A stretch of DNA of 64,000 nucleotides from Achromobacter kerstersii. Its GTDB lineage: Bacteria > Pseudomonadota > Gammaproteobacteria > Burkholderiales > Burkholderiaceae_B. The translations under genes were made by a program, and so were the position numbers. Each line of letters opens with the position of its first letter. Within the stretch, counting starts at the first letter, position 1. Where the stretch lies: contig NZ_CADIJQ010000001.1 of NCBI RefSeq assembly GCF_902859595.1, forward strand, positions 1,860,001 through 1,924,000, in the 5' to 3' direction. The notes beneath the pieces are model-generated. The model did not search any database. It was not told where the DNA came from and saw only the letters and a program-made list of their open reading frames with translations. Shown in pieces: positions 1 to 7,423 of the stretch.

Positions 1-265
1 GCATCGCAGGCAGTTGCACGCCAAACAGCGGCAGCACGAAATAGAACCAGAACAGCTGCACCAGCGCTGACGTGCCGCGAAAGACCTCGACGTAAATCGA
101 TGCCAGCCAGCGCACCGGCCGCACCGGCGACAGCCGCCCGATGCCTGATAGCAGCGCCAACGGCACCGCCAGCACGACGGCCCCCGCCATGATTTCAAGC
201 GTGACGACCAGCCCCTCTAGCAGGGGCGGCACCAGCTCCGCGATATGTTCGGATACGAGCTGCAT
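1..265 (-). CDS. ehuC: Amino-acid/ectoine ABC transporter permease, EhuC-like (partial)
   Basis: The 5' part of an inner-membrane permease (about 88 codons) that runs off the left edge. ATG is at 263-265, 12 bases after the stop of the binding-protein gene, with a weak G-rich ribosome site. The visible protein begins MQLVSEHIAELVPPLLEG and then has hydrophobic helices and the segment VEVFRGTSALVQLFWFYF, typical of the HisM/EhuC family of polar amino-acid permeases. Together with the EhuB-like receptor upstream it should form the membrane part of an ectoine/hydroxyectoine or polar amino-acid importer. The second permease and the ATPase presumably lie outside the window. The symbol rests mainly on the neighbouring EhuB-like protein. 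Confidence 0.75.
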   Translation of the reverse strand, partial: MQLVSEHIAELVPPLLEGLVVTLEIMAGAVVLAVPLALLSGIGRLSPVRPVRWLASIYVEVFRGTSALVQLFWFYFVLPLFGVQLPAM

Positions 266-277
266 CGGCGCCCCCCT

Positions 278-1192
278 TTACTGTCGGGCGCAGAGCTTGG
301 CGGCGGTGACACCGTTAGGCAGCTCCTGATCGGTGAAGCCAAACGGCGCCACCAGCTTCTTGTGCTCGTCGGTGCCGATGAACTTGGCCAGTTCCGCGTT
401 AAACGCATCCGCAAACGCTTTGTCGTCGGTGCGGAACGCATAGGCGCCATAGCCACGCACGCCCTTGCCGTCGATCACCGGGTCGGTGAAGGGGTCGGCC
501 TTTTCCAAGCCGCTGCCGTCTTGCGTCTTGCCCATCAGGTCATTGATGGTGAGGGCGGTAGCGGCATAGGCGTCGGCGCGGCCGGCCTGCACGCCGGACA
601 AGGCGCTGACCGCATCGGGAAACACCACCACCTGGCCTGAGGGAATCTTCACTTTCTGGGCGTAATCGCCTTCGATGGCGCCCACCACCACGCCCAGTTT
701 GGCGTCGGGGTTCTTCACCACGTCTTCATAGCTGTGCAGGTTTTTCGGGTTGCCCTGCTTCACCAGAAAGGCTTCACCCACGCCGTAGGTCGGGTCCGAG
801 AACGCCACCTGCTGGCAGCGCTCGGGCGTGACGTACATGCCGGCTGCGATGATGTCGAAGCGCTTGGCGGCCAAGCCCGGAATCAGCGAGCCGAACTCGG
901 TCAGCACGCCTTCCACTTCGTTGATGCCCATGCGCTTGAGCACGATGCGGGCGATCTCGACGGATTCCCCCGTGACCTTGGCTTCCTTGCTGTCCATGTA
1001 GGCAAACGGCGCCTCGTTGGCGTAGCCGATGCGGATCTTGCCAGCCGCCTTGGCGGCTTCCAGGGTATTGGCGGCGCCTGCCGCTGCACCGCCAGCCGCA
1101 GGCGCGCCCTTATCGGCGCCCGAGTCGGAACATGCGGCCAATACGCCCAGGCTCAGGGCCAACAGCAAGCGTCTGGATCGTAGCAAGGTCAT
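278..1192 (-). CDS. ehuB: Ectoine/hydroxyectoine ABC transporter substrate-binding protein, EhuB-like
   Basis: Family-3 solute-binding protein (304 aa) that would deliver ectoine, hydroxyectoine or a related amino acid to the permease downstream. The mature part starts with IRIGYANEAPFAYMDS, followed by EFGSLIPGLAAKRFDIIAAG and TPERCQQVAFSDP, all as in the Sinorhizobium EhuB family; the protein ends in KLCARQ, the usual EhuB-type C terminus. The N terminus is a lipoprotein signal with the lipobox LAAC (Cys21), so it is probably anchored to the membrane rather than freely periplasmic, which is less common for Gram-negative receptors. A GGGAG ribosome site sits about 10 bases before the ATG. 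Ectoine as ligand is inferred by family resemblance; another polar amino acid is possible. Confidence 0.8.
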   Translation of the reverse strand: MTLLRSRRLLLALSLGVLAACSDSGADKGAPAAGGAAAGAANTLEAAKAAGKIRIGYANEAPFAYMDSKEAKVTGESVEIARIVLKRMGINEVEGVLTEFGSLIPGLAAKRFDIIAAGMYVTPERCQQVAFSDPTYGVGEAFLVKQGNPKNLHSYEDVVKNPDAKLGVVVGAIEGDYAQKVKIPSGQVVVFPDAVSALSGVQAGRADAYAATALTINDLMGKTQDGSGLEKADPFTDPVIDGKGVRGYGAYAFRTDDKAFADAFNAELAKFIGTDEHKKLVAPFGFTDQELPNGVTAAKLCARQ

Positions 1193-1283
1193 GAATCATT
1201 TCTCCCGTATTTATTTCTAGGTACATGGCTTCGCTAAAAATAATACGCTAAGAAATGATTTCTATACGAATCATTAAGGCGTG

Positions 1284-1308
1284 AAAAAGCAGGCCTAAGC
1301 CTGCTTTT
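1284..1308 (-). terminator. Rho-independent terminator after the orphan amino-acid binding protein
   Basis: A 10-bp perfect stem (AAAAGCAGGC / GCCTGCTTTT, 1285-1294 with 1299-1308) with a 4-base loop, followed on the minus strand by a T run. It lies just downstream of the gene ending at 1372 and separates it from ehuB. Confidence 0.8.
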
Positions 1309-1371
1309 AGGGACTGATCCCCTATGGGGCGTCAGCAAATGTTACGAACCGTAGAAATCCATGCAAGCGCC

Positions 1372-2526
1372 CTATTGCGCGTACGAGAACCGGCCGTTCT
1401 TGACGATGCCCATCACGCGGGCGCGCTCGTCGAACCCCTGATGGTTGGCCTTCGAGATATTCAGCACGCCATTGGGCACGACCAGATCGCGGGTGTTTTC
1501 CAGGGCGTCGCGCAGGGCGCTGCGGAACTCCGGCGTGCCGGGCTTGGCGCCCGTTTTCAGCGCGCGCGCCACGGCGGAATCCAGCAGCATCCAGGCCCCG
1601 TACGCGTCGCCCGCAAACTGCGTCAGCGTGTTGGCGCCGTACTGGCCTTCATACTTGTCGGCAAACGCCACGGCCACCTTCTTGACCGGGTTGCTGTCGG
1701 GCAGCTCGCGCGCCACCACACCCGGGCCAGTCGGGAACAAGGTGCCTTCCACGTCCTTGCCGCCCACTTGCAGGAATTCCAGCGTGCCGATGCCATGCGT
1801 CTGATAAATGGCGCCGGTGTAGCCGCGTTCCAGCAGCGTCTTCTGCGGCAAGGCCGACGGCGTGCCCGCCCCCGCAATCAGCACGGCGTCCGGCTTGGCG
1901 GCGATGACTTTCAGCGCCTGGCCCACCACCGATGCGTCCGTGCGCTGAAAGCGTTCCTGCGCCACGATCTTCAAGTCGTTGCCGGCGGCGGCGGTGAACT
2001 CCTTCCACCAGCTGTCGCCGTAGGAATCCGCGAATCCGATGAAGGCCACGTTCTTCAGGCCCTTCTTCTTCATGTCCTCGACCAGCACCGTCGCCATCAG
2101 CGAATCGTTCTGCGGCATCTTGAACGCCCAGGCGCGCTTGGGGTCGGACAAGGGTTCAACGATGACGCTGGAGGCGGCCAGCGCAATCATCGGCGTCTTG
2201 GTCTCGGCCAGCACGTCCAGCGCGGCCAGGGCGGCGGCCGTGGTGTTGGGGCCGACGATGGCGTCCACCTTGTCTTCGGACGTGAGCTTGCGCATGTTCT
2301 TCACCGCGCGGCTGACGTCGGTGCCGTCGTCCAGCACCACGTAGCGCGCCGGTTCGCCGCCCAGGGTGTTGGGCCACAGGCGAATCGCGTTATTGGTCTG
2401 GATGCCGATGGCGGCGGCGGGGCCCGTCGTCGACACATCCACGCCGATCACGATTTCGGCATGGGCGGACAAGGCGGGGATGACCAGCGCGGCGGCGCAG
2501 GCGATGCGAAGAAAATTGCGAGACAT
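1372..2526 (-). CDS. Branched-chain amino-acid-type ABC substrate-binding protein (orphan)
   Basis: Periplasmic receptor of the LivJ/LivK type (Peripla_BP_6), 384 aa from the ATG at 2524-2526. It starts with a Sec signal peptide (MSRNFLRIACAAALVIPALSAHA) and then EIVIGVDVSTTGPAAAIG, the standard first strand of the family, followed by DDGTDVSRAVKNMRKLTSED and GPNTTAAALAALDVLAETK. A longer reading frame upstream is open but lacks a good start. No permease or ATPase genes are adjacent, so it either borrows the membrane components of a liv-type system, such as the one at 7.4-12.3 kb, or serves an unlinked transporter. Its ligand cannot be read from sequence. A terminator follows at 1284-1308. 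Confidence 0.85.
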   Translation of the reverse strand: MSRNFLRIACAAALVIPALSAHAEIVIGVDVSTTGPAAAIGIQTNNAIRLWPNTLGGEPARYVVLDDGTDVSRAVKNMRKLTSEDKVDAIVGPNTTAAALAALDVLAETKTPMIALAASSVIVEPLSDPKRAWAFKMPQNDSLMATVLVEDMKKKGLKNVAFIGFADSYGDSWWKEFTAAAGNDLKIVAQERFQRTDASVVGQALKVIAAKPDAVLIAGAGTPSALPQKTLLERGYTGAIYQTHGIGTLEFLQVGGKDVEGTLFPTGPGVVARELPDSNPVKKVAVAFADKYEGQYGANTLTQFAGDAYGAWMLLDSAVARALKTGAKPGTPEFRSALRDALENTRDLVVPNGVLNISKANHQGFDERARVMGIVKNGRFSYAQ

Positions 2527-2818
2527 GACAGCAGCTCTTGGGAAGGAGTGTAGAGATGCCGTTATTTTGCCTGATGCGGATGGCGCCCAGGCCGGGCATC
2601 CGGCTCTGAGCCCGGCAGTTCTATGTCTGCCCGCCGGCCTGCCGCCCGCCGTTACATCGGCTTGCCGTTGCGCACCGCTGGATTCCGCGCCCGCCCCTCG
2701 GGCTCGCCGTATCATCGACGATGCCGCTCAGGCAACGCGCACCGCCCTTTTCCGGGGTGCGCATTCCTGCACCGGACGCGCCCGCCACGGGACGCGTCCC
2801 CTCTCACAAGGAGTCACT

Positions 2819-3244
2819 ATGAAGAAAACCGCATCCGCCGCCTGGTCGGGCGATCTGAAGACTGGCAAGGGCACGATCTCTACGCAAAGCGGCGCACTGA
2901 AGGCTCAGCCTTACGGGTTCAACACGCGCTTTGGCGACACGCCGGGCACCAACCCCGAAGAACTGCTGGGCGCGGCCCACGCGGGCTGCTTCACCATGGC
3001 GCTGTCCAATATCCTGTCCGAAGCCGGCATGGTTGCGACCAGCCTGGACACCAAAGCCGAAGTCACGCTGGACAAGGTGGACGATGGCTTTTCCATCACC
3101 GCCGTCCACCTGACCGTGGAAGCCGTCATTCCCGGCGCCACCGCCCAAGCCTTCGAGGAAGCCGCGCGCAAGGCCGAAACGGGTTGCCCGGTGTCCAAGG
3201 TGCTGAAGGCCAAGATCACCATGGACGCCAAGCTCAAGTCTTGA
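2819..3244 (+). CDS. osmC: OsmC family peroxiredoxin
   Basis: Small cytoplasmic thiol peroxidase (141 aa) that reduces organic hydroperoxides. The two redox cysteines are present: Cys57 in HAGCFTMAL and Cys123 in TGCPVSK, with the conserved NPEELLGAAHAG segment before the first. Length and motif spacing match the OsmC subfamily rather than Ohr. The ATG at 2819 has the ribosome site AAGGAG a few bases upstream; the frame is open further 5' but without family similarity. The 292 bases between it and the divergent gene ending its 5' side at 2526 hold no recognisable gene or clear promoter. It is followed by mntH in the same direction. Confidence 0.92.
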   Translation: MKKTASAAWSGDLKTGKGTISTQSGALKAQPYGFNTRFGDTPGTNPEELLGAAHAGCFTMALSNILSEAGMVATSLDTKAEVTLDKVDDGFSITAVHLTVEAVIPGATAQAFEEAARKAETGCPVSKVLKAKITMDAKLKS

Positions 3245-3366
3245 TCCCGAACGGTTGAAGATGGGTGCGTCCACCAGGGGCGCGCCAGAAGCCGGGGCAG
3301 GCCCCCATTGGGCGGACCTATCCCCGGCTTGTTGAAAATCAATTTGACGGTCGGCGATCGCTTCTG

Positions 3367-3385
3367 GAAAATGAGAACCATTCTC
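3367..3385 (+). promoter_or_regulatory. Fur box in front of mntH
   Basis: The 19 bases at 3367-3385 (GAAAATGAGAACCATTCTC) match 15 of 19 positions of the Fur consensus GATAATGATAATCATTATC and contain the inverted repeat TGAGAA/TTCTCA. The site ends just before the AGGAG ribosome site of mntH, so a bound repressor would block transcription. An MntR- or Mur-type regulator could also use such a site. Confidence 0.7.
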
Positions 3386-3396
3386 AGGAGTGTCGT

Positions 3397-4686
3397 ATGA
3401 CCGGTTTCATCTACGCGATATCAGGCGGCAAAGCCGCCCTTGCGCAAGACGCCCAGCTGTCGGCGAACCTGCGCCGCATGGTCGGTTCCGGCATTCTGGT
3501 CGCTGTGGGCTACATCGATCCGGGCAACTGGGCCACTGACATCGCAGGCGGCAGCGGCTTCGGCTATGGCCTGCTGATGGTCGTCATCACCTCCGCCTTT
3601 CTGGCGCTGGGCTTTCAGATTCTGGTGTCGCGCCTGGCGCTGGCCACGGGCCAGGACCTGGCCTCGCTGACCGCGCAGCATTTGTCTCCCGGCTGGTCCA
3701 AGACCGCATGGCTCGCGGGTGAAGCGGCCATTCTGGCGACCGCCTTGGCGGAACTGATCGGCGGCGCCATTGCGCTGCGCTTGCTGTTCAACCTGCCGCT
3801 GATTGCGGGCGTGGCCGTCACCGGCGTCGGCACGTTCGCCGTGCTGGCGCTCACCCGTGGCAACGCCGACCGCCATGAGCGTGTGATCGCCCTGCTGCTG
3901 GCGGTGGTGGCCGCGTCGTTCGTCTTCCTGCTGTTCAAGGCGAATCCTGCCTGGACGGCCGTGGCGCACGGCGTCACGGAAACCGGCCGCGCGCTGCGCG
4001 ACCCGCAAGGTTTCCTGATCGCGCTTGGCATCCTGGGCGCGACGCTGATGCCGCACAACCTGTACCTGCATTCCGGCTCGCTGGCTGAACGCGCGAAAGC
4101 GTTGCCTGACTCCGCCCGCGACATGGCCATGCGCGTCGCCCGCAATGACACCATCGTGTCGCTGGGCATCGCCATGCTGATCAACTCGGCCATCATGATT
4201 GTGGCGGCGGCGTCGTTGTCGGGCTCGGGCCTGATCGTGTCCAGCCTGGACGATGCCCACGCCGTCATTGGGCACACGCTGGGCGTCGGCGCCGCCATCG
4301 TGTTCGCCGTGGCGCTCTACGCCGCGGGCCAAAGCTCCACGATCACAGGCGTGTTGGCCGGCCGCATTCTGTCCAAAGGTTTTCAGATCCGCAGCAACTG
4401 GTCAGACCGCCGCCGCGCGCTCATGACGCGCTTGATTGCAGGCGCCGCCGCCGTGGGCCTGCTGATCTTCACGGGCGGCAAAGACCCGGACGAACTGCTG
4501 GTGCTCAGCCAGGTCATCCTGAGCCTGGCCCTGCCCTTCGCGCTGGGTCCGCTGGTGCTGTTGGCCTGCCGCAGAAAGCTGATGGGCCAGTACGCGCTGC
4601 GTGGCGCCTGGGCATTGGCCGCCATCAGCGCCACCGTTGGCATCGTGATTCTGGATGGCTACCTGCTGGTGGACATGGTGGTCTAA
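3397..4686 (+). CDS. mntH: Nramp family Mn(II)/Fe(II) importer MntH
   Basis: Proton-coupled divalent-metal importer of the inner membrane (429 aa). The metal-binding helix-1 motif is seen as GYIDPGNWATD, and the helix-6 motif as LMPHNLYLHS; the rest is a run of about eleven hydrophobic helices. The ATG at 3397 is preceded by AGGAG (3386-3390) and by a Fur-like operator. An in-frame extension back to 3265 would read through the operator and is not used. The operator suggests repression when iron (or manganese) is plentiful. A strong bidirectional terminator follows at 4711-4736. Confidence 0.93.
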   Translation: MTGFIYAISGGKAALAQDAQLSANLRRMVGSGILVAVGYIDPGNWATDIAGGSGFGYGLLMVVITSAFLALGFQILVSRLALATGQDLASLTAQHLSPGWSKTAWLAGEAAILATALAELIGGAIALRLLFNLPLIAGVAVTGVGTFAVLALTRGNADRHERVIALLLAVVAASFVFLLFKANPAWTAVAHGVTETGRALRDPQGFLIALGILGATLMPHNLYLHSGSLAERAKALPDSARDMAMRVARNDTIVSLGIAMLINSAIMIVAAASLSGSGLIVSSLDDAHAVIGHTLGVGAAIVFAVALYAAGQSSTITGVLAGRILSKGFQIRSNWSDRRRALMTRLIAGAAAVGLLIFTGGKDPDELLVLSQVILSLALPFALGPLVLLACRRKLMGQYALRGAWALAAISATVGIVILDGYLLVDMVV

Positions 4687-4702
4687 GCGCCAGGAAAAAC
4701 GC

Positions 4703-4736
4703 AAAAAAAACGCCAGCAATATCGCTGGCGTTTTTT
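4703..4736 (+). terminator. Bidirectional terminator between mntH and the small gene at 4755
   Basis: Stem CGCCAGC/GCTGGCG (4711-4717 with 4724-4730), with eight A before and six T after, so it can work in both directions for the convergent genes. Confidence 0.88.
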
Positions 4737-4754
4737 CTGGCTGACCGCTTGCGC

Positions 4755-4976
4755 TTAGTGGCGGGCGGAGACAACCGGGTGTTGCTGTCGGCCGACGTCC
4801 ATGTCGTGCAGGACTTCGCCGACGGCACCGCCAAACGAGGCCAGGCGCACTTTCAAACGCAGCCACATGCCACGGTTGAACGGGCCGGACAGGGTTTCCG
4901 CTTTGACGGCCTCGCGGATCAAGGACCGCTCCAGCGCATCCGACATACGGGCATTTTTCAACGCGGTATCGCTCAT
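4755..4976 (-). CDS. Conserved small protein of unknown function (73 aa)
   Basis: A 73-aa, basic, cytoplasmic-looking protein beginning MSDTALKNARMSDALERSLIREAVKAE; no signal peptide or membrane helix. The ATG at 4974-4976 has an excellent ribosome site (AAGGAGAG, about 5 bases away), and a good sigma-70 promoter lies at 5019-5047, so the gene is very likely expressed. The reading frame is open to 5012 but the start chosen fits the ribosome site. I do not recognise a family. Helical prediction by eye: an amphipathic N-terminal half, then a Gly/Arg-rich middle (GPFNRGMWLRLKVRLASFGG). Confidence 0.7.
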   Translation of the reverse strand: MSDTALKNARMSDALERSLIREAVKAETLSGPFNRGMWLRLKVRLASFGGAVGEVLHDMDVGRQQHPVVSARH

Positions 4977-5018
4977 GATTCTCTCCTTGAGAAAGGCGAT
5001 GTGGAACAACACGAATTC

Positions 5019-5047
5019 ATGTTAGATCCGCGTTTGTTGCGTTGCAA
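5019..5047 (-). promoter_or_regulatory. Sigma-70 promoter for the 73-aa protein gene
   Basis: Read on the minus strand: TTGCAA (5042-5047), 17 bases, TAACAT (5019-5024). The predicted transcript would start near 5012, giving a leader of about 36 bases. Confidence 0.5.
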
Positions 5048-5156
5048 TAAAAACTTCAACCATTATTTTGTTCGTTGCGCAATGGGTACAAACACCACCA
5101 TAACGGTGCATGCGGCACCACATTAAGCACTAGTCTTGTGCAGCGCCATACGGCTT

Positions 5157-5774
5157 TCAGCGGGGTAGATGCGCCTGGATCAGCTTATCGGCCATGTCCG
5201 CCACCCGTCCGGCCGGGCCGCCCTCTCCGAATAACTGGCTCGACACGAAAGCGCCTTCGATCAGCAGCAGCAGGCCATCGGCCAGCGCCTCGGGGTCAGC
5301 CGCCCCCATGCCCGCCGCCATCTCGTTCAAGCGGCGGCGCAACTCCAGCTTGTGCTGCACCGCCACGGCGCGCGCCGGGTGCCCCGCTTCCGGGTACTCG
5401 ACGGCCGCATTCGTCAGGCCGCAGCCCCGGTAGCCGTTCTGCACGGCGCGCTGGCTCAAGCCCGACAGGTACTCCAGCAATTGCGCGCGCGGGTCACCCG
5501 GGTGGGCCGCGCACGCGCCGTCAAAGCGCGCCCAGAATTCGGCGTCGTAATCGCGCAAATAGGTGGCCGCCAGCTCGTCCTTGGACGAAAAGCTGCGGTA
5601 CAGACTGGGCTTGGTCACGCCGGCCTGGTTGACGATGGCGTCGACGCCCACGGCGCGGATGCCATCGCGGTAGAACATTTCACGCGCGGTCTTGCGGATG
5701 CGGTCGGCGGCCAGCAGCGGCTTGGCTGCGGGCTGCGGCGCGGCGCCGGACGAGGTGGAAGGTTTACTGGCCAT
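5157..5774 (-). CDS. TetR/AcrR family transcriptional repressor
   Basis: 205-aa regulator. An N-terminal helix-turn-helix is visible as IRKTAREMFYRDGIRAVGVDAIVNQAGVT... followed by PSLYRSFSSKDELAATYL, the classical TetR recognition helix region; the C-terminal ligand-binding half is variable, as expected. The ATG at 5772-5774 follows GAAGGAAA; a TTG 15 bases upstream would give a slightly longer protein. It is divergent from an MFS exporter gene and the 18-bp inverted repeat between them is the likely operator, so it probably represses both itself and the exporter until a drug-like or metabolite ligand binds. The ligand is unknown. Confidence 0.92.
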   Translation of the reverse strand: MASKPSTSSGAAPQPAAKPLLAADRIRKTAREMFYRDGIRAVGVDAIVNQAGVTKPSLYRSFSSKDELAATYLRDYDAEFWARFDGACAAHPGDPRAQLLEYLSGLSQRAVQNGYRGCGLTNAAVEYPEAGHPARAVAVQHKLELRRRLNEMAAGMGAADPEALADGLLLLIEGAFVSSQLFGEGGPAGRVADMADKLIQAHLPR

Positions 5775-5839
5775 GGACGTTTCCTTCAAAGGTGATGCAT
5801 CAAACGGACAACATCAATCGGGGCGGAATCAAATACCGC

Positions 5840-5869
5840 TTGACGATGTTACTGACCGGTACGTACTAT
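5840..5869 (+). promoter_or_regulatory. Promoter of the MFS exporter gene
   Basis: TTGACG (5840-5845), 18 bases, TACTAT (5864-5869). The left operator arm lies in the spacer and covers the first bases of the -10 element. A matching divergent promoter for tetR can be read on the minus strand: TTGCGA (5870-5875), 18 bases, TAACAT (5846-5851). Confidence 0.55.
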
Positions 5870-5900
5870 TCGCAAATCCCAATACGTACCGGTCAGTAAC
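5848..5900. promoter_or_regulatory. TetR operator: perfect 18-bp inverted repeat
   Basis: GTTACTGACCGGTACGTA (5848-5865) is repeated exactly in reverse complement at 5883-5900, with a 17-base spacer. Each arm holds the palindromic core ACCGGT, so each may bind one repressor dimer. The right arm ends on the base before the ATG of the MFS gene, leaving no clear ribosome site for it. Confidence 0.85.
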
Positions 5901-7184
5901 ATGAGTATATCCCACCTCCCCATCCCGTTTCGGCGTGCCGGCCAAAAGTACGCTTTTGTCGTCGTCGCGGTGATTTTCCTGGCGCTGCTGGTTTCGGCGG
6001 GGCTGCGCTCCACGCCCAGCGTATTGCTGGTGCCGCTGGAAGAAAGCTTCGGCTGGAGCCGCAGCTCGATCTCGTTTGCCGCTGCCGCCGGCATTTTCCT
6101 GTACGGCCTGGTTGGTCCGTTTGCCGCCGCGGCGATGGAACGCTTTGGCTTGCGCCGGGTGCTGATCAGCGCGCTGATCATGATGTCGGCGTCCAGCGCT
6201 GTCAGCGCCTACATGACCGAACCCTGGCATTTGCTCATGAGCTGGGGCGTGTTTTCGGGCATCAGCTCGGGCGCCGTCGCCTCGGTGTTGGGCGCGACGA
6301 TTGTGAACCGCTGGTTCACCAAGCATCGCGGCCTGGTGATGGGGCTACTGACCGCCAGCACCGCCAGCGGCACGCTGGTGTTCCTGCCCATCCTGGCCAC
6401 GCTGGCCTCATCCGGCGACTGGACGCGCGTCGTTTGGACGGTGGCAGCCGCCGCCGCCGCGCTGGTGCCGCTGGCCTGGTGGCTGGTGCCAGACCGCCCG
6501 TCCAGCGTGGGCCTGGTGCCTTACGGCAGCGACCCGCACGCCCCGCCCGCCCCCGCTGCACCGCGCACCGGCATGGTGGCCGCAACCTTCGGCGCGCTGG
6601 CCCGCGCGTCGAAGACGACGACCTTCTGGTTCCTGTTCGCCACGTTTTTCATCTGTGGCTTCACCACCAACGGCCTGGTTGGCACGCACCTGATCGCGCT
6701 GTGCGGCGACCACGGCATGCTGGAGGTGCAAGCAGCCGGATTGCTGGCGCTGATGGGCGTATTCGATCTGGTCGGCACCACGGCATCCGGCTGGCTGACT
6801 GACCGCTACGACCCGCGCAAGCTGCTCTTCGTCTATTACGCGTTGCGCGGCCTGTCGCTGATCTACCTGCCCTATTCCGACTTCTCGTTCTACAGCCTGT
6901 CGATCTTCGCCATCTTCTTCGGCCTGGACTGGATTGCCACCGTGCCGCCCACGCTGCGCCTGACGACCGAAGCCTTCGGCGAACGCGATGCGGCCATCGT
7001 GTTTGGCTGGATCGTTGCGGGCCACCAGTTGGGCGCGGCCAGCGCCGCGTGGATGGCGGGCGCCATTCGCGAAGCGCAAGGCAGCTACCTGATGGCGTTT
7101 GTGATCTCGGGCGCGACCGGCCTGATCGCTGCGGTGATCGCGCTAAGAATCGGCAAGAAGCAAGTCACGCCACAACCTGCCTGA
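5901..7184 (+). CDS. MFS transporter
   Basis: 427-aa major-facilitator protein with twelve hydrophobic helices, the first starting at about residue 17. It has the family loop 2-3 signature in a loose form (FAAAAMERFGLRRVL) and a helix 7-8 loop repeat (GWLTDRYDPRKLLF). The overall sequence (LRSTPSVLLVPLEESFGWSRSSISFA) resembles oxalate/formate-antiporter-like and monocarboxylate-type MFS members. Substrate unknown. The ATG abuts the operator arm, and no Shine-Dalgarno sequence is evident, which suggests weak or unusual translation initiation. Likely controlled by the divergent TetR gene. It is followed by a tandem repeat and a bidirectional terminator. Confidence 0.9.
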   Translation: MSISHLPIPFRRAGQKYAFVVVAVIFLALLVSAGLRSTPSVLLVPLEESFGWSRSSISFAAAAGIFLYGLVGPFAAAAMERFGLRRVLISALIMMSASSAVSAYMTEPWHLLMSWGVFSGISSGAVASVLGATIVNRWFTKHRGLVMGLLTASTASGTLVFLPILATLASSGDWTRVVWTVAAAAAALVPLAWWLVPDRPSSVGLVPYGSDPHAPPAPAAPRTGMVAATFGALARASKTTTFWFLFATFFICGFTTNGLVGTHLIALCGDHGMLEVQAAGLLALMGVFDLVGTTASGWLTDRYDPRKLLFVYYALRGLSLIYLPYSDFSFYSLSIFAIFFGLDWIATVPPTLRLTTEAFGERDAAIVFGWIVAGHQLGAASAAWMAGAIREAQGSYLMAFVISGATGLIAAVIALRIGKKQVTPQPA

Positions 7185-7208
7185 ATCCGGCCCGCTGATT
7201 ACGAAAAC

Positions 7209-7368
7209 CTCCGGCGACGTAAAGCTCCTACAACCACAAGATCCGGCAACGACAAGCTCCGAGAACGACGAGCTCCTACAACGACAAGCTCTGACAACGA
7301 CAAGCTCCGACAACGACAAGCTCCGACAACGACAAGCTCCGACAACGACAAGCTCCGACGACGAAAAA
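7209..7368. repeat. Minisatellite: ten tandem copies of a 16-bp unit
   Basis: Ten head-to-tail 16-base units (consensus CTCCGACAACGACAAG) fill 7209-7368 without gaps. Units 7-9 are identical and the outer units are degenerate, the usual pattern of an expanding array. It lies in the 3' gap between two convergent genes, directly before their terminator. A 92-aa reading frame across it on the minus strand is an artefact of the repeat. Confidence 0.95.
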
Positions 7369-7400
7369 GCCCGGCATCGAAAAATGCCGGGCTTTTTATT
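7364..7400. terminator. Bidirectional terminator between the MFS gene and livF
   Basis: A 14-bp perfect stem (7364-7377 with 7384-7397: AAAAAGCCCGGCAT / ATGCCGGGCTTTTT) with loop CGAAAA. A-rich and T-rich flanks allow use by both convergent genes. Confidence 0.9.
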
Positions 7401-7423
7401 GCTGACGAACCGCGATACCAAGG

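Noticed and set aside
7209..7368. CRISPR array
   Set aside because: Units are contiguous with no unique spacers and there is no cas gene.
7143..7421. A 92-codon minus-strand frame over the 16-bp array
   Set aside because: Its periodic Cys/Ser/Val/Arg sequence arises only from the DNA repeat, with no ribosome site or relative.
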